From Elmis aenea (lineage: Eukaryota; Arthropoda; Insecta; Coleoptera; Elmidae), in assembly GCA_947652605.1 (NCBI GenBank), contig OX393581.1:43547924-43611923 (forward strand): a stretch of DNA of 64,000 bases. Direction: 5' to 3'. The translations under genes and the position numbers were made by a program. This document shows, in pieces, positions 12,421-22,735 of the stretch (the stretch's first letter is position 1; every line of letters begins with the position of its first letter). Under the pieces are notes generated by a model. It did no database searches, had not been told where the DNA came from, and worked only from the letters and a program-made list of their open reading frames with translations.

Positions 12421-12727
12421 TTTTAAAATTGAAAACACGTGGTAAAACTAAAAAACTTAACCTCAAAAATGTGTTTTACGTTTGCAGTACGAATTATATA
12501 AATACAATAAAATAACCTGTTAATCCAACACTATAAACTAATCAAGTCATCAGTTCCTGAACAGGGCAAACATAAAACGAGCGGTAACAGTAACAACATT
12601 TATTCGCACTCTCATTCTGCCAATTACAATTCCGCCAACAGTAACCTAACACACGCTATACACTAACTCCATCTACATCCTGGAGCGCCAAATTCAAATT
12701 TTAAACTTATAATCTACTACAAAACAA

Positions 12728-13040
12728 TATAAACATATTGGACCAATAACATATTAATATTGAGTTTTCCGATATTGGCTGTTCATTAAAAAATCTGAAA
12801 AAGGCTTTATTAGCTAAATGTTGCCTGACAATATAGGGTAAATATGTTTAGTTTATGTCTAACCAATTAAAATAAATTGGAAATAATCATTAAACAATAA
12901 AAACATATTGGACCAATAACATTATTAACATTGAATTGTCCGATATTGGTGATTCATTAAAAAACTAGAAAAGGCCTATATTGAGTAATGTTTCCAATAT
13001 TGGGCCTGCGTAACAATATTTGGCCAATATTACGCCAATA
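12728..13040. repeat. Two direct copies of an AT-rich unit with CCAATATTGG-like palindromes
   Basis: AACATATTGGACCAATAACA occurs at about 12731 and 12900, each followed by TCCGATATTGG and CATTAAAAAA. The tail adds TTCCAATATTGGGCC and TTGGCCAATATTACGCC. The spacing of about 168 bases indicates a tandem duplication inside a small element. Confidence 0.5.
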
Positions 13041-14491
13041 TTATTGTGCTACTTAGGTCTTCTATCTCAATCGGGCATGCTCATCTGTTGAATGATACAC
13101 CCTGTGTATATTAATATGAGTTTCAAACCTATTTTAAATTGTTGTTTCAAGCAAAATTGGAGACTTTCTAATTTAGTTGGTAAACGTACATCATGAATAA
13201 TTTACGAGCATGCTAATTAATTGCATCATCAAATATTAACAATCAAATTTGAGTGATAGTTACATTTGTTGATTAATGACATCAGGCAGTTTAAACGGTA
13301 TTAAACTGCGCTTGAATAATTACTTACTTCGTTTCTATGAAATGAACGCATTTTTGGGGAAAAAAAAACAGGTTTTAAAATTATGATTGATTTACTTTTA
13401 GTGTGTTTTCAAAAAATGATGTACCTTGCAGTTTTACAAGCATGTCTGCACCTAAAACATTCACTGAACCTTGAAATAATTAAGAAGATTTTTATTCCAA
13501 CAAATATTGCGTGTTATTTGTGTAGAAAAATTTCCACAACTAGAGGTAACAAGGGAATGTAGAACTATTATGTAGTAATAAAATTATTTCTATTTTTACT
13601 TGAACACGAACAACTAGTGGTTTAACCATAGCTAGCGACAGGTTGTTTAAAAGCTCCAGGGGTTTGGGTAAAATAAAGCACCACTTAGAAAGTCTGCACC
13701 AGTTATTGCAGTAAAAATTTTCTCGTACAATAGTGATATAATTGACAGAATAGTTTAAAGTAATATCCAGAGAACTTTAACGTGTTATCGAGTAGCAAAA
13801 TTGAAACGTTATTTTTATTTCGATTCTTAACATTTTCCACGTAGGCACCAATGCGGCACAAATAGCTAAGGATCCAAAACATTAAATTGTGCATTATTGA
13901 ATCATTAAAATAAAAACATCTGCTCGTAAAATATACTTTGAAAACAGTTTTTTAATGGCGTTTGGAATCTACATTAATATCACATGATTATTTGGAATAA
14001 ATTAACCATGAAATAGGCTAAGCAGAGATGCATTTGGTTTACGTCGCGCAGAAGTTTTAGCAAAACTGTACCTATGTAAAATACGTACACAATATATTTT
14101 GTTTTACGATAAGTGATACATTTAAAAATATGAACCCACAATTTTTTAGCTTGAAACATGTCTCTTACCTGACTTTCATTATTGACCTTTGATCCCCATG
14201 GTTAAGGAACCCTAAAACTGCCCTTCATCGATGCATTTAATTATTTCTTCCATAAGTCAGACGGGACAAGTGCCTTCCTTCACTACAAGTTCAATTTGGC
14301 TACCGAAAGGGACAGGAAATCCTCCTACGGTTGTAAATGGGAAGAAAAACATTGCTGGTGTTAAGAACATATTTGAGAATAACAATAAAGCCACACAATG
14401 TGCAGTAATAGAATATTAACTTAATATTTGATCCTCAGCTGTTAAAACAATCCTCCACGATCATCTACAAAAAGTTGTCAGTCGTTTAGCG
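13041..14491. other. No supported gene; one exon-like open stretch
   Basis: AT-rich DNA. Around 14270-14400 the minus strand stays open for about 45 codons (contains FFFPFTTVGGFPVPFGSQIE) before a stop. No family was recognised and no convincing splice frame was found. Confidence 0.35.
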
Positions 14492-14630
14492 CCGGAAATT
14501 TTATGTAGTCCTGCGAAATAAAGTATCGTCTTAAAAACCGCTTCTTTATAAATTCTTTTTTACTTACCTTTATTATTATATATTAGCGTACATTTTCGAT
14601 AATAACTAGGTCATGCTAATATAACTTCTT
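14492..14630 (+). repeat. Left copy of a ~139-bp direct repeat flanking a LINE
   Basis: Matches 15814-15952 with roughly 80-85% identity by eye. Shared blocks include TAGTCCTGCGAAATAAA, CTTCTTTATAAATTC and TGCTAATATAACTT. It ends exactly where the LINE 3' simple-repeat tail starts. Confidence 0.65.
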
Positions 14631-14756
14631 CTTCTTCTACTTTTCCTCCTTCTCCTTCTCCCCCTCCCTCCTTCTCCCCCTCCCTCCTTCTCCTCCACTC
14701 CTCCTCCTCCACCTCCTTCTCCTCCTCCATCTTCTTCTTTTTCTTCCTCTTCTTAA
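14631..14756. repeat. Pyrimidine-rich microsatellite (CTT/CCT)n, LINE 3' tail
   Basis: Runs of CTTCTT, CTCCTT and CCCTCC. On the minus strand this is the purine-rich tail following TACAAGAGGA, the same 3' end as the intact LINE at 18395-20503, which there leads into GATGATGATG. Confidence 0.7.
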
Positions 14757-15813
14757 TCGGTTCCTCTTGTACCTTTCGGTGTCAAGGTATGGTTTTCTAT
14801 TTCTGTGTTATGTTTTTCCACTCCTGCCTATCATTAACTAATTTTGGCACATCTCTCCAGCTGACTCCTTTTTCTTCTAGTCTCTACCTTACTTTTTTTC
14901 CCATTTTATTCTTGGTCTTGCTCCATTTCTTTTTCCCATCCATCTTCATTTTTCATCCTATTTTCGCGTATCCACTTTCTGGCATGCGTAGTAGATGTCC
15001 AAGCCATCTTAATTGATTCGTCTCCATCTCTTTCTTAATATCTGTTAATCCTAGGTTATTTCGAATTTTTGTCGTTACTGATTTTATCGATCAGTCTACA
15101 TCCCTTATTATTTTCTCATCTCATTTCCTGTGCCTGTATTCTTTGTTTTTGTTTTTGAGTTAGTGTCCAAGTTTCTGAACTGTACGTGAGAATGGGTAAG
15201 TACACTGCATTAAAAACTCGCGTCTTCCTTTCTTTTAATATCTTCTTCTTGCTTATCAAACATTTATTAGTGGCGTAGTAAAATTTCGTCGCTGCCGCTA
15301 TTCTGTTATTCAGATCTTCCTCCAATTAACCATTTTCTGCAATTATTGTTCCTAAATATTTAAAATTCGCTACCTGCTCTATCTTTTTTTGGTCTATCAT
15401 GATTGTAACTGGTTCATGATTTTTCACTATAACCATAGCCTTTGTCTTTCTTATATTAATATTCATATTATTTTTACTTAATGTATTTATTTACCCATAC
15501 GTCTAGATTGAATTGCAAGTTCTTTTCGCTTTTAGCTAATAGCTAATTCTGTTAAGGATATTGGTTTTAGTTTATTCCAACACCAGTAGGCTTTCTTGGT
15601 GTTTTGCTTACATTCTTTAATTATTTTATCCATAAGAATTATAAAGAGCAGTGGACTTAATGTGCCTCCTTGTCTTACTACCACTGTTGTTATAAATTCC
15701 TGGGAACTGCTGTTATGGGTCCGCACATAATTTTTACTACTCTTATATAAACTCTTGATGGCGTTTAATAATCCCTCGCCATTCTACTTTGTTTTAATAT
15801 CTTCCAAATCTTT
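14757..15813 (-). pseudogene. RTE-like LINE relic
   Basis: Minus-strand fragments match the LINE at 18395-20503 in order: VVVRQGGTLSPLLFIILMD (near 15670), DLNNRIAAATKFYYATNK and YLPILTYSSETWTLTQKQ (15325-15116), LRWLGHLLRMPE (near 15000), and GVSWRDVPKL. Multiple frameshifts and stops intervene and the catalytic FADD region is not readable. The copy is 5' truncated before the RT palm motifs. Confidence 0.75.
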
Positions 15814-15952
15814 TTCCGTAAATATTATATAGTCCTGCGAAATAAACTGTTTTTTTAAAAACGGCTTCTTTATAAATTCGTTTTTTCTTTTCTTTATTAT
15901 TATCCATCAGAGTAAATTTTCGGTAATAACAAGGTCTTGCTAATATAACTTT
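15814..15952 (+). repeat. Right copy of the ~139-bp direct repeat flanking the LINE
   Basis: Homologous to 14492-14630 in the same orientation. The two copies bracket the LINE relic precisely, as a very long target-site duplication would. Confidence 0.65.
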
Positions 15953-16479
15953 AACGTTACAAATGTTGAAGCAGTAGACATCGTATGATGTTATAAGAAT
16001 TCTAATGTAGAATATTTCAAGATGTGCCTTAGGCAGGATTAAGACGAATTATAAGACGTTCGTATTTCAAAGTAATTTGCATATCAAGATTTTATTTCAG
16101 AGCATAAAAGCGAGCCAAATACGTTCTAAAATGTTTTGAAAAATTGCCAAATACTTTCACGAGGATTTTTAAGTTGTTTCAAACACGTGCTAGCTTATTA
16201 AAAGCTAAAAACACAAAGGTCTAAGGTTATTTGATTTAAAACAAAAAAATCAAGAAAAAGCTAATCATTGATTGTTTTTGTTTTCTTTGGAAATAGTTTT
16301 ATTTTATAGCAGCATACCGCTGCCATCTTTTTTAAAATGGGGAAGTATTTTTTGTCACTTGTTAGAATAAAAAGCTTATAACTCTTTAAATTTTATTTAA
16401 TCTAAGGCGGCCTTTCCCAAATGAAATTTTACCACTCCTATAATAAATGCTTGATAAGTAAGACGATATTAAAAGAAAC
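15953..16479. other. No recognisable feature
   Basis: AT-rich non-coding sequence. Confidence 0.4.
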
Positions 16480-16740
16480 TAACCGAGCTCGGTGGCTGGT
16501 TGTGTTAACAACCTAACTTGCAATCGGTAGGTCATGGGTTCGAATCCCAGGGCCGACTGTCATTGTAGAGGTTTCAGGTGGTTTCCTCTATGGTTAAGGC
16601 AAATGCTGTGGCAGTACTTCCACTTATCCTTGCCCATCCTAGACTATCCACATCCTTACCCACTATCCTTGTACCTCTAACGACTGAAGAAGGGGTCAAT
16701 CCCCCCATAGCAGTGTGCCGCGCGAGCGGAACACACATGT
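16480..16740 (+). repeat. tRNA-derived SINE, copy 1
   Basis: Contains a Pol III B box, GGTTCGAATCC (16537-16547), about 45 bases after an A-box-like GGTGGCTGGTTG, then a body with CTGTCATTGTAGAGGTTTCA and GGTGGTTTCCTCTATGG. The copy at 38855-39093 shares this order. No cloverleaf or anticodon arm forms a functional tRNA. Confidence 0.75.
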
Positions 16741-16814
16741 GAACCACACAAACAAAACTGAGACGCGTGTATGTAATGCAGTATATGTATAGTTCAGAAA
16801 CTTGGCACTAACAA

Positions 16815-17215
16815 GAAAGCAATAACAAAGGATACAGACGCAGTAGATGAGATTTTTAGGAACAACAGAAGGATGTAGACTAATTGATAAAATAGGCAAC
16901 GATAAAATCAGAAAAGCTTAGGAGTGAAAGGCAAAGAAAAAGATGAAGATAAACCAATTACGATGTTGGGACATCTACTTCTCATGTCAAAAATCAGGTA
17001 CCCAAAAGTGGGATGGAAAATGAAGGCTTAGGGAAAAAGAAATAAATAAAGGCCAAGAACATGGTACAACGAAGTGACTAGAAGAAAAATGAGTCAGCTG
17101 GAGAGATGTACCACAGTTAGCCAATGATATAGAGCGGTGGAGAAACATAATCAAGAACCACAAGATAGAATGGTTACTAACTGATAGTGATTTGAAACCA
17201 CAGAAGTGCCAAATA
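16815..17215 (+). pseudogene. RTE-like LINE 3' fragment
   Basis: Plus-strand decayed frames contain RFLGTTEGCR, LIDKIGNDKIRK, INQLRCWDIYF, and VSWRDVPQLANDIERWRNI. This corresponds to the C-terminal tail of the same LINE lineage as 14757-15813 (which has VSWRDVPKLVNDR). Many stops. Plus-strand orientation and position right after the SINE suggest nested insertion. Confidence 0.65.
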
Positions 17216-17732
17216 AAAAAGTAGAATTGAATGTAACTTTTCCCATCTTCTAATAGTTTATTGAAGTAAATGAAGTGGTTTTTGTGGATATCCTGTATAG
17301 ATTCCATTGATGGTGCATGTAAATTATGGGATAATTTGTTATTAAAGGTCAAATTACGTGTTTATAAGTTTAACCCTTCGTCCGGCGCGGATTTTCTAAT
17401 ACACACCAACCATGATTATGTGCAAAAACAAAAACATTAGCAGGGGTTAGGCTATCTTCTAGATTAATAGTAGCTTAATATTTCGTACGTAGCATACGTC
17501 GAGGTTGTCGATTTAGTATTTGAGAGATAAATAAATGAATTTTGTGGTTATTGTGTTTATTGAACACACCAACTCTATTTGTGTCTTTCATTGAAGTGAA
17601 ACTAAAAGAGTTATTTTTTGGTGACATCTATAAAAGAACAATTGTATAATTTTTTAATTTAATTTAATATTCGCAGTTTAGTTATTTTGCTCACATGACT
17701 TCAAAAATACGATTGTAATAATACCGGAAACA
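17216..17732. other. No recognisable feature
   Basis: AT-rich sequence upstream of a small ORF. A TATAAAAG at about 17630 could be a core promoter for it, but this is speculation. Confidence 0.35.
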
Positions 17733-17945
17733 ATGAACTTCATCGATAATTTAAAAAAGTTGATGGATTTGAAAGATGAACTTGATGCAGAATGTGAAGA
17801 CCTAGTTGAAGAAATTCAAAAAGACTTTGATATATCTTATAAAAATACAAGAATAGATACAGTTCTGAGAAAGCATCAAGTTTTTACGTTTAGGACACTG
17901 TTCAATGTTGTTTCGGAATTATTGGATAATAATCAGTTTATTTAA
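17733..17945 (+). CDS. Hypothetical 70-residue acidic protein
   Basis: ATG at 17733 follows GGAAACA. The product starts MNFIDNLKKLMDLKDELDAE and is rich in Asp, Glu and Lys in its first 40 residues, with heptad-like Leu/Ile spacing that could form a helix or short coiled coil. The C-terminus is hydrophobic (FTFRTLFNVVSELL). TATAAAAG lies about 100 bases upstream and AATAAAA about 70 bases downstream, which would suit a tiny transcription unit. I do not recognise the family. It may equally be one exon of a larger gene, a transposon ORF fragment, or chance. Confidence 0.3.
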   Translation: MNFIDNLKKLMDLKDELDAECEDLVEEIQKDFDISYKNTRIDTVLRKHQVFTFRTLFNVVSELLDNNQFI

Positions 17946-18394
17946 TACTGTTGCTAATATAATAATTTTGCTGAACTAGGTATTAACGTTATCGCTTAAA
18001 TGGTTAAATAGATAATAAAAATTATACAGAAAACTTATTATACCAAGAACTGAAAAATTTCATAATGCGGACGAAAATTAAGCAAAGACAAAATTCCACC
18101 CATAACGAGTAGGTACAAAAAATAATTTTTTGAAAAACAGGTTTTCTCAAAACAAGATAAACCTTACGAAAAATAAATATACGCTTCTCTTAAAATTGCT
18201 CTATTTATTCGCAGTGACAAATATCTTCAAATATTGATTTGTTGTGTGAAAGTATTTAGACATATCAATAAAATGTTTTTTATAAAAATCTGGGATTATT
18301 ATCTACTTATTTTAGTTACCTTTGTGTTCAAGTTGTTTCTCCAATCTTTATTGGCGGTTTTTGTTAAATTTCAAAACTATGTAATAAAGCTTAA
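17946..18394. other. No recognisable feature
   Basis: AT-rich spacer between the small ORF and the 5'-truncated LINE. Confidence 0.4.
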
Positions 18395-20503
18395 GTTTTA
18401 AAGTTAAAATATTCAAGGGAAGTTGATAAAAACATAGAATGCCTTAGTGTAACAGGGCAAAATAAAAATGTGAATTATCTATGGGAAAAGTTTAAACAAA
18501 TAATCACAAAAGTAGCAATAGAAATTTGTGGTGTGATAAAGAAAGGAGACAACAGAAAAAAGACGAGCTGGTGGAGTGCAGATATTAAGAAAGAGGTAAA
18601 ACAAAAGAAAAAACTATGGAAAATATACATACAGAGTAAAACCCAGCAACAATACGAGGTATATACAAAACAAAGAAATAAAGTTAAGAACCTGGTAAAA
18701 GAAGCTAAACAAAAATCTTGGAATGAGTTTGGGCAGAAGCTTGAAGAGAATAGCAAAGAAAATCAAAAACTTTTTTACAAAGCGCTTAAAAATATGAGAA
18801 ATAAACCAGAAGTAAAAGTGAAATCTATAAAGGATCGAAATGGACAATTAATAACTAACGGAAAATGCATTATGGATAGGTGGGAAGAATACTTTTACGA
18901 ATTACTCAACAATGAAAGGCATGAGCAAAAGGAGGATATAAGAAACGAAGAAAATATGAACTTAACCCAAATACAAGAAACAACTGAAATTATAACAGAA
19001 ACTGAATTACAGAAGGCACTCGACAAATTGAAAATAGGAAAAGCTGCCGGAGAAGATGAAATAGACTCCGAACTGCTAAAATACCTAGGACCTACTGGAA
19101 AGGAAAAATTCCTTGAAATACTAAACTTGGCCTGGAGAACAAAAAGCATACCTAACGAATGGAACATGTCTATTATACACCCGATATACAAAAGAGGAGA
19201 CCCAAAAGACTGCAGCAATTATCGGGGAATATCACTATTATGCACTGCACTAAAGGTTTATGAAAGCATTATTGAAAACAAAGTAAGAAACATAGTAGAA
19301 ACACAATTAGCAGATGAACAAAGCGGCTTTAGACCAGCTCATAGTGTACATGACCACATATTCACAATTCAGCAGATCATAGAAAAAACACTAAGGAAGG
19401 GAGAAAATGTGTACCTAGGATTCATAGATATGGAAAAGGCTTTCGATATGGTGAACAGAGAAGAAATATGGAACGCCTTGAAGAACAAAGGAGTAAATAC
19501 TGATATACTAGAGACAGTCAAAAGTCTATACAGAACAACACGTAACAAAGTACGAACATGTAACCAAACCTCGGGACATTTTGTAAATAAATATGGAGTA
19601 CGGCAAGGAGGAGTACTAAGCCCGCTACTATTTATAAGCCTAATTGATGAAGTTATAAAACAAACCTGGAACCAAACGACGAAATACACAATAGGTTTTC
19701 ACAATCTAAAACAAGTCCAAGTACAAGCTTGTGTATTCGCAGATGATGTTGTGCTGGTCGCTAAAAACGAAAAAGAACTTGAGAATAATATTAATGTGTG
19801 GGCCCAGATAATGAAAAACTATAACTTATTAGTGAATAAGAAAAAAACAAAAGTAATGGCTATCTCAAATAAAGAAAAGAAAATCAACATCAGACTCGGA
19901 GAAGAAATGTTAGAACAAGTAGAGGAATTCAAGTATCTTGGAATAATTATAAACAGTAAAGGAACACAAGAAAATGAAATAGGAAACAGGATAAAAACAG
20001 CAACAAGAACATACAACGCCATATATAAGAATTTTTTGAATAAAAAGGAGATATCAAGTGAAACAAAAATAACAGTATACAACACAATCTACATACCAAT
20101 TTTAATATATGGTGCTGAGAATTGGGTACTGAATAAAGGACAAGAGAATAGACTACAGGCTGCAGAAATGCGGTACCTACGAAAGGTGGAAGGGGTAAAA
20201 AGAACAGATAAAATAAGAAACGAATACATAAGAGAAAAACTTAAAATGAAATCACTGACAAGTAAAATAGAGGAAAAGAAATTAAAGTGGACAGGCCACT
20301 TAATACGAATGGACAGCACAAGGCAAGTCAAGAAAGTATGGGAAGCCAGAAAAATAGGCAAAAACAGAAGGGGACGACCCAGAACAACATGGAACAGCAG
20401 CGTAGTGGAGGCAATAAAACGTAGAGGAAAAACATGGGAAGAAGCAAAAGTATTGGCCAGGGACCGAAAGGGGTGGCGTAGCTTTGTCGAAGGAAAAAAG
20501 TGA
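18395..20503 (+). CDS. RTE-like LINE reverse transcriptase, open frame, 5' truncated
   Basis: The frame is open from 18395 (after TAA at 18392) to TGA at 20501, about 702 codons; a GTG at 18470 is not a natural start. The N-terminal endonuclease is missing, so translation here begins in the linker (LWEKFKQIITKVA). RT palm motifs follow in order: GEDEIDSELLKYL, IPNEWNMSIIHPIYKRGDP, NYRGISLLCTALKVYE, EQSGFRPAHS, FIDMEKAFDMVN, YGVRQGGVLSPLLF, and the catalytic FADDVVLVAKN. The C-terminus has YGAENWVL, LKWTGHLIRMD and the basic GRRGRPRTTW tail usual in this LINE type. No stop or frameshift interrupts the RT, so the copy is young or constrained. It is a reverse-transcribed insertion lacking the nicking enzyme, so not autonomous. 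The clade call (RTE) is by resemblance. Confidence 0.85.
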   Translation, partial: VLKLKYSREVDKNIECLSVTGQNKNVNYLWEKFKQIITKVAIEICGVIKKGDNRKKTSWWSADIKKEVKQKKKLWKIYIQSKTQQQYEVYTKQRNKVKNLVKEAKQKSWNEFGQKLEENSKENQKLFYKALKNMRNKPEVKVKSIKDRNGQLITNGKCIMDRWEEYFYELLNNERHEQKEDIRNEENMNLTQIQETTEIITETELQKALDKLKIGKAAGEDEIDSELLKYLGPTGKEKFLEILNLAWRTKSIPNEWNMSIIHPIYKRGDPKDCSNYRGISLLCTALKVYESIIENKVRNIVETQLADEQSGFRPAHSVHDHIFTIQQIIEKTLRKGENVYLGFIDMEKAFDMVNREEIWNALKNKGVNTDILETVKSLYRTTRNKVRTCNQTSGHFVNKYGVRQGGVLSPLLFISLIDEVIKQTWNQTTKYTIGFHNLKQVQVQACVFADDVVLVAKNEKELENNINVWAQIMKNYNLLVNKKKTKVMAISNKEKKINIRLGEEMLEQVEEFKYLGIIINSKGTQENEIGNRIKTATRTYNAIYKNFLNKKEISSETKITVYNTIYIPILIYGAENWVLNKGQENRLQAAEMRYLRKVEGVKRTDKIRNEYIREKLKMKSLTSKIEEKKLKWTGHLIRMDSTRQVKKVWEARKIGKNRRGRPRTTWNSSVVEAIKRRGKTWEEAKVLARDRKGWRSFVEGKK

Positions 20504-20570
20504 AGGAACAAACCTCGACACCTACGGGTACAAGAGGACAACGATGATGATGATGGTGATTTAAAGTTAA
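20504..20570 (+). repeat. LINE 3' tail with GATGATGATG microsatellite
   Basis: After the stop codon, CCTCGACACCTACGGGTACA is followed by AGAGGACAACGATGATGATG. The sequence CGACACC....GGTACAAGAGGA also ends the relic at 14757-15813, so it marks the true 3' end of this LINE family. Confidence 0.65.
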
Positions 20571-20582
20571 TGCAAATATATA

Positions 20583-21657
20583 CAGGGTGCCCCAAATTAC
20601 ATTTCCAGCATGGGTATCTCGCTTATTATAGCAGATACAGGTTTGTTTAAATTAGATGAATTATTCCTTAGTATGAGAGGAACCACAATAAATTTTTAAA
20701 AGTACAAACTTCATCTTTCCTCAGATATTATAGCAAAAAATATAAAAATGTCGAATTTCTTTTTCCTCTCATAACTTTTTTGTCTTAAACACTTAATCAA
20801 TTTTATTTGTACCCTCTAAAGCTAATTTTTTATGTTAAGTATTATCTTAGATTTTCTTATCACTTTTAATTTTTGAGATATTACCCCCAACTTAATTTTT
20901 TCTTATGGACCGTCAAGCTGGCTTTGGAATACGTTAATGTGCTTTTTTCTAACAATATATCATATATGTTATATAAGTTATATGTATTTTTATAAATAAC
21001 TCAAGAACTCAAGAAATGCAATATTTTACCAATATTATTCTAAGTTAGTTATTATGTTTTATAGCTAACAGAATTATGTTGATAATATGCGGTTTTTCTT
21101 AATTTTCCGTGTTATTTATTTAAATAGATATGACAAGTGACTAAAAAAAGAAGTAAAAAGCACATTTCACTATTGCAAAACTAACTGGCCTGTTTAATAT
21201 GTTCCATAGCTAACTTAGAATAATATTAGTAAAAACGGATTTTCTTGATTTTCTAAGTTATGTGCAGTTATAGATATGACATAAAATATATCGTCTGAAA
21301 GAGGGCAAAAAGCACATTTAACTATTCCAAAGCCAAGTTGACGGCCCATAAGAAAAAATGAAGCTAGGGGTAATATCTCAAAAATAAAAAGTAATAAAAA
21401 AATCTAAAATAAAGTTACATTCTACATACAAAAGTACCTTCAGAAAGTACAAATGAAACTGACCTAATGAATAAAACAAAAAAGTTATGAGAAAAAAAAG
21501 AAATTCGACATTTTCATATTTTTTGCTATAACATCTGAAGTACGAGAAATTTTGTACTTTTAAAAATTGATTGTGGCTCCTCTCATACTAAGGAATAATT
21601 CATCTAATTTAAGCAAACCTGTATCTCTTATAATAAGTGAAATCAGGGAACACCCTG
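20583..21657. mobile_element. Palindromic foldback element, CAGGGTG ends, TA-flanked
   Basis: Starts TA-CAGGGTGCCCC and ends GGAACACCCTG-TA. The two halves are inverted copies: GATGAATTATTCCTTAGTAT at about 20656 pairs with ATACTAAGGAATAATTCATC at about 21586, and TTATGGACCGTCAAGCTGGC pairs with GCCAAGTTGACGGCCCATAA. Arms are about 500 bases with the centre near 21120. It encodes no transposase. A TA target site and these ends suit the Tc1/mariner group. It sits directly after the LINE tail. Confidence 0.8.
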
Positions 21658-22580
21658 TATAGAAGGATTAAACTTAAGTTTAAAAAAAAAGTCAAACGTT
21701 CAATGGCATTTTTCAGCACTTTTAAAATTTTTAGTGGTAATTTGCACGCACTAACTTGAATAATTGCAATTGATTAACTAATGTTTATACGTAGTGGTAT
21801 GATTACAAACTTTAATTAAAGAACGAAGTTAGTGTGACATTACCGAATGTTCAAACCGAATGTAGTTTAATGTGTACATGTTTGTAAATAGCATTATCCT
21901 TTATTGTAGTTTCATCGGGCATGAACTGATGTCGTAGAACTTGGTAATTCATTTCTAAATGTAAAACAGATGTTAGCCTTCGTACAAGCACATGCTTGAC
22001 ATTTATTTAGGGCGACTGTGTCCTCGTGAACTTTGAGGATCTGTAGATAATACACTACTACAGAAATTAAACGTGCGTAAGTGGCTGGAAATAGCTCACC
22101 ATTATAATTTAATAATTGTTAGTGCCACTCGTCTGGAGTGACTTATGTATGCTTCTATTAACAAAGCTGAATAGTTTTACTTCAAACAACCTTTTCACTA
22201 GTATTATGTAACAATAATAACAACCTTTAATATTTCTATCAAATGATAAAATAAAACTCATAGTTTTTTTAAATAAGTTTTATGCACATATAAAAGAAGT
22301 CTTATAAATTTACTGTAAATCATGGAAAGCACAATAGCATGTGGTTTCAATAGTACGGGGCTACAACTCATACTACCGGAGATAATATTACTTGATTATG
22401 AGTTTTCTTCTAATTTCTTAAAGTGCCTTTCTTGGCGCATCCGAAAATATTAATATTTTCTCCCAAATTCTAAGATTATAATTGGCTTGTATTTTTATTG
22501 TCAGTATAAAATTCACAAGTGTCAGTATTAGATGAAACTTTTTGCCAATAGAACTGTTTACTCAGTGCTTAGTACAAAAC
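21658..22580. other. No recognisable feature
   Basis: AT-rich non-coding DNA. Confidence 0.4.
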
Positions 22581-22581
22581 G

Positions 22582-22731
22582 GGGTGCGTGAAGGTGGCCG
22601 CGACTTTTTCAAAAGTGCAATTTTTTTTTTATTGCAATAATTAGCGATTAATTTTTAAAACTACGGCGCTAATTAATGCGATTTAAAAAAATTGCATTTT
22701 TGAAAAAGTCGGGACCACCTCCACGCACCTG
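22582..22731. mobile_element. 150-bp hairpin MITE
   Basis: GGGTGCGTGAAGGTGG at the left and CCACCTCCACGCACC at the right are inverted repeats. The arms continue inward through GACTTTTTCAAAAGTGCAAT and TTGCATTTTTGAAAAAGTC. The satellite array starts within about 10 bases of its right end. Confidence 0.65.
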
Positions 22732-22735
22732 GTTA

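Noticed and set aside
14231..14419. 62-codon ORF or antisense exon (FFFPFTTVGGFPVPFGSQIE)
   Set aside because: No family recognised, short, and no consistent splice sites; left unannotated.
16480..16560. Functional tRNA gene
   Set aside because: Only an A-box-like stretch and a B box are present; no proper anticodon and acceptor stems. A second copy at 38855 shows it is a SINE.
18475..20595. Several minus-strand ORFs of 73-168 codons
   Set aside because: All lie opposite the intact LINE frame and read as Phe/Ser-rich shadows of its Lys-rich codons.
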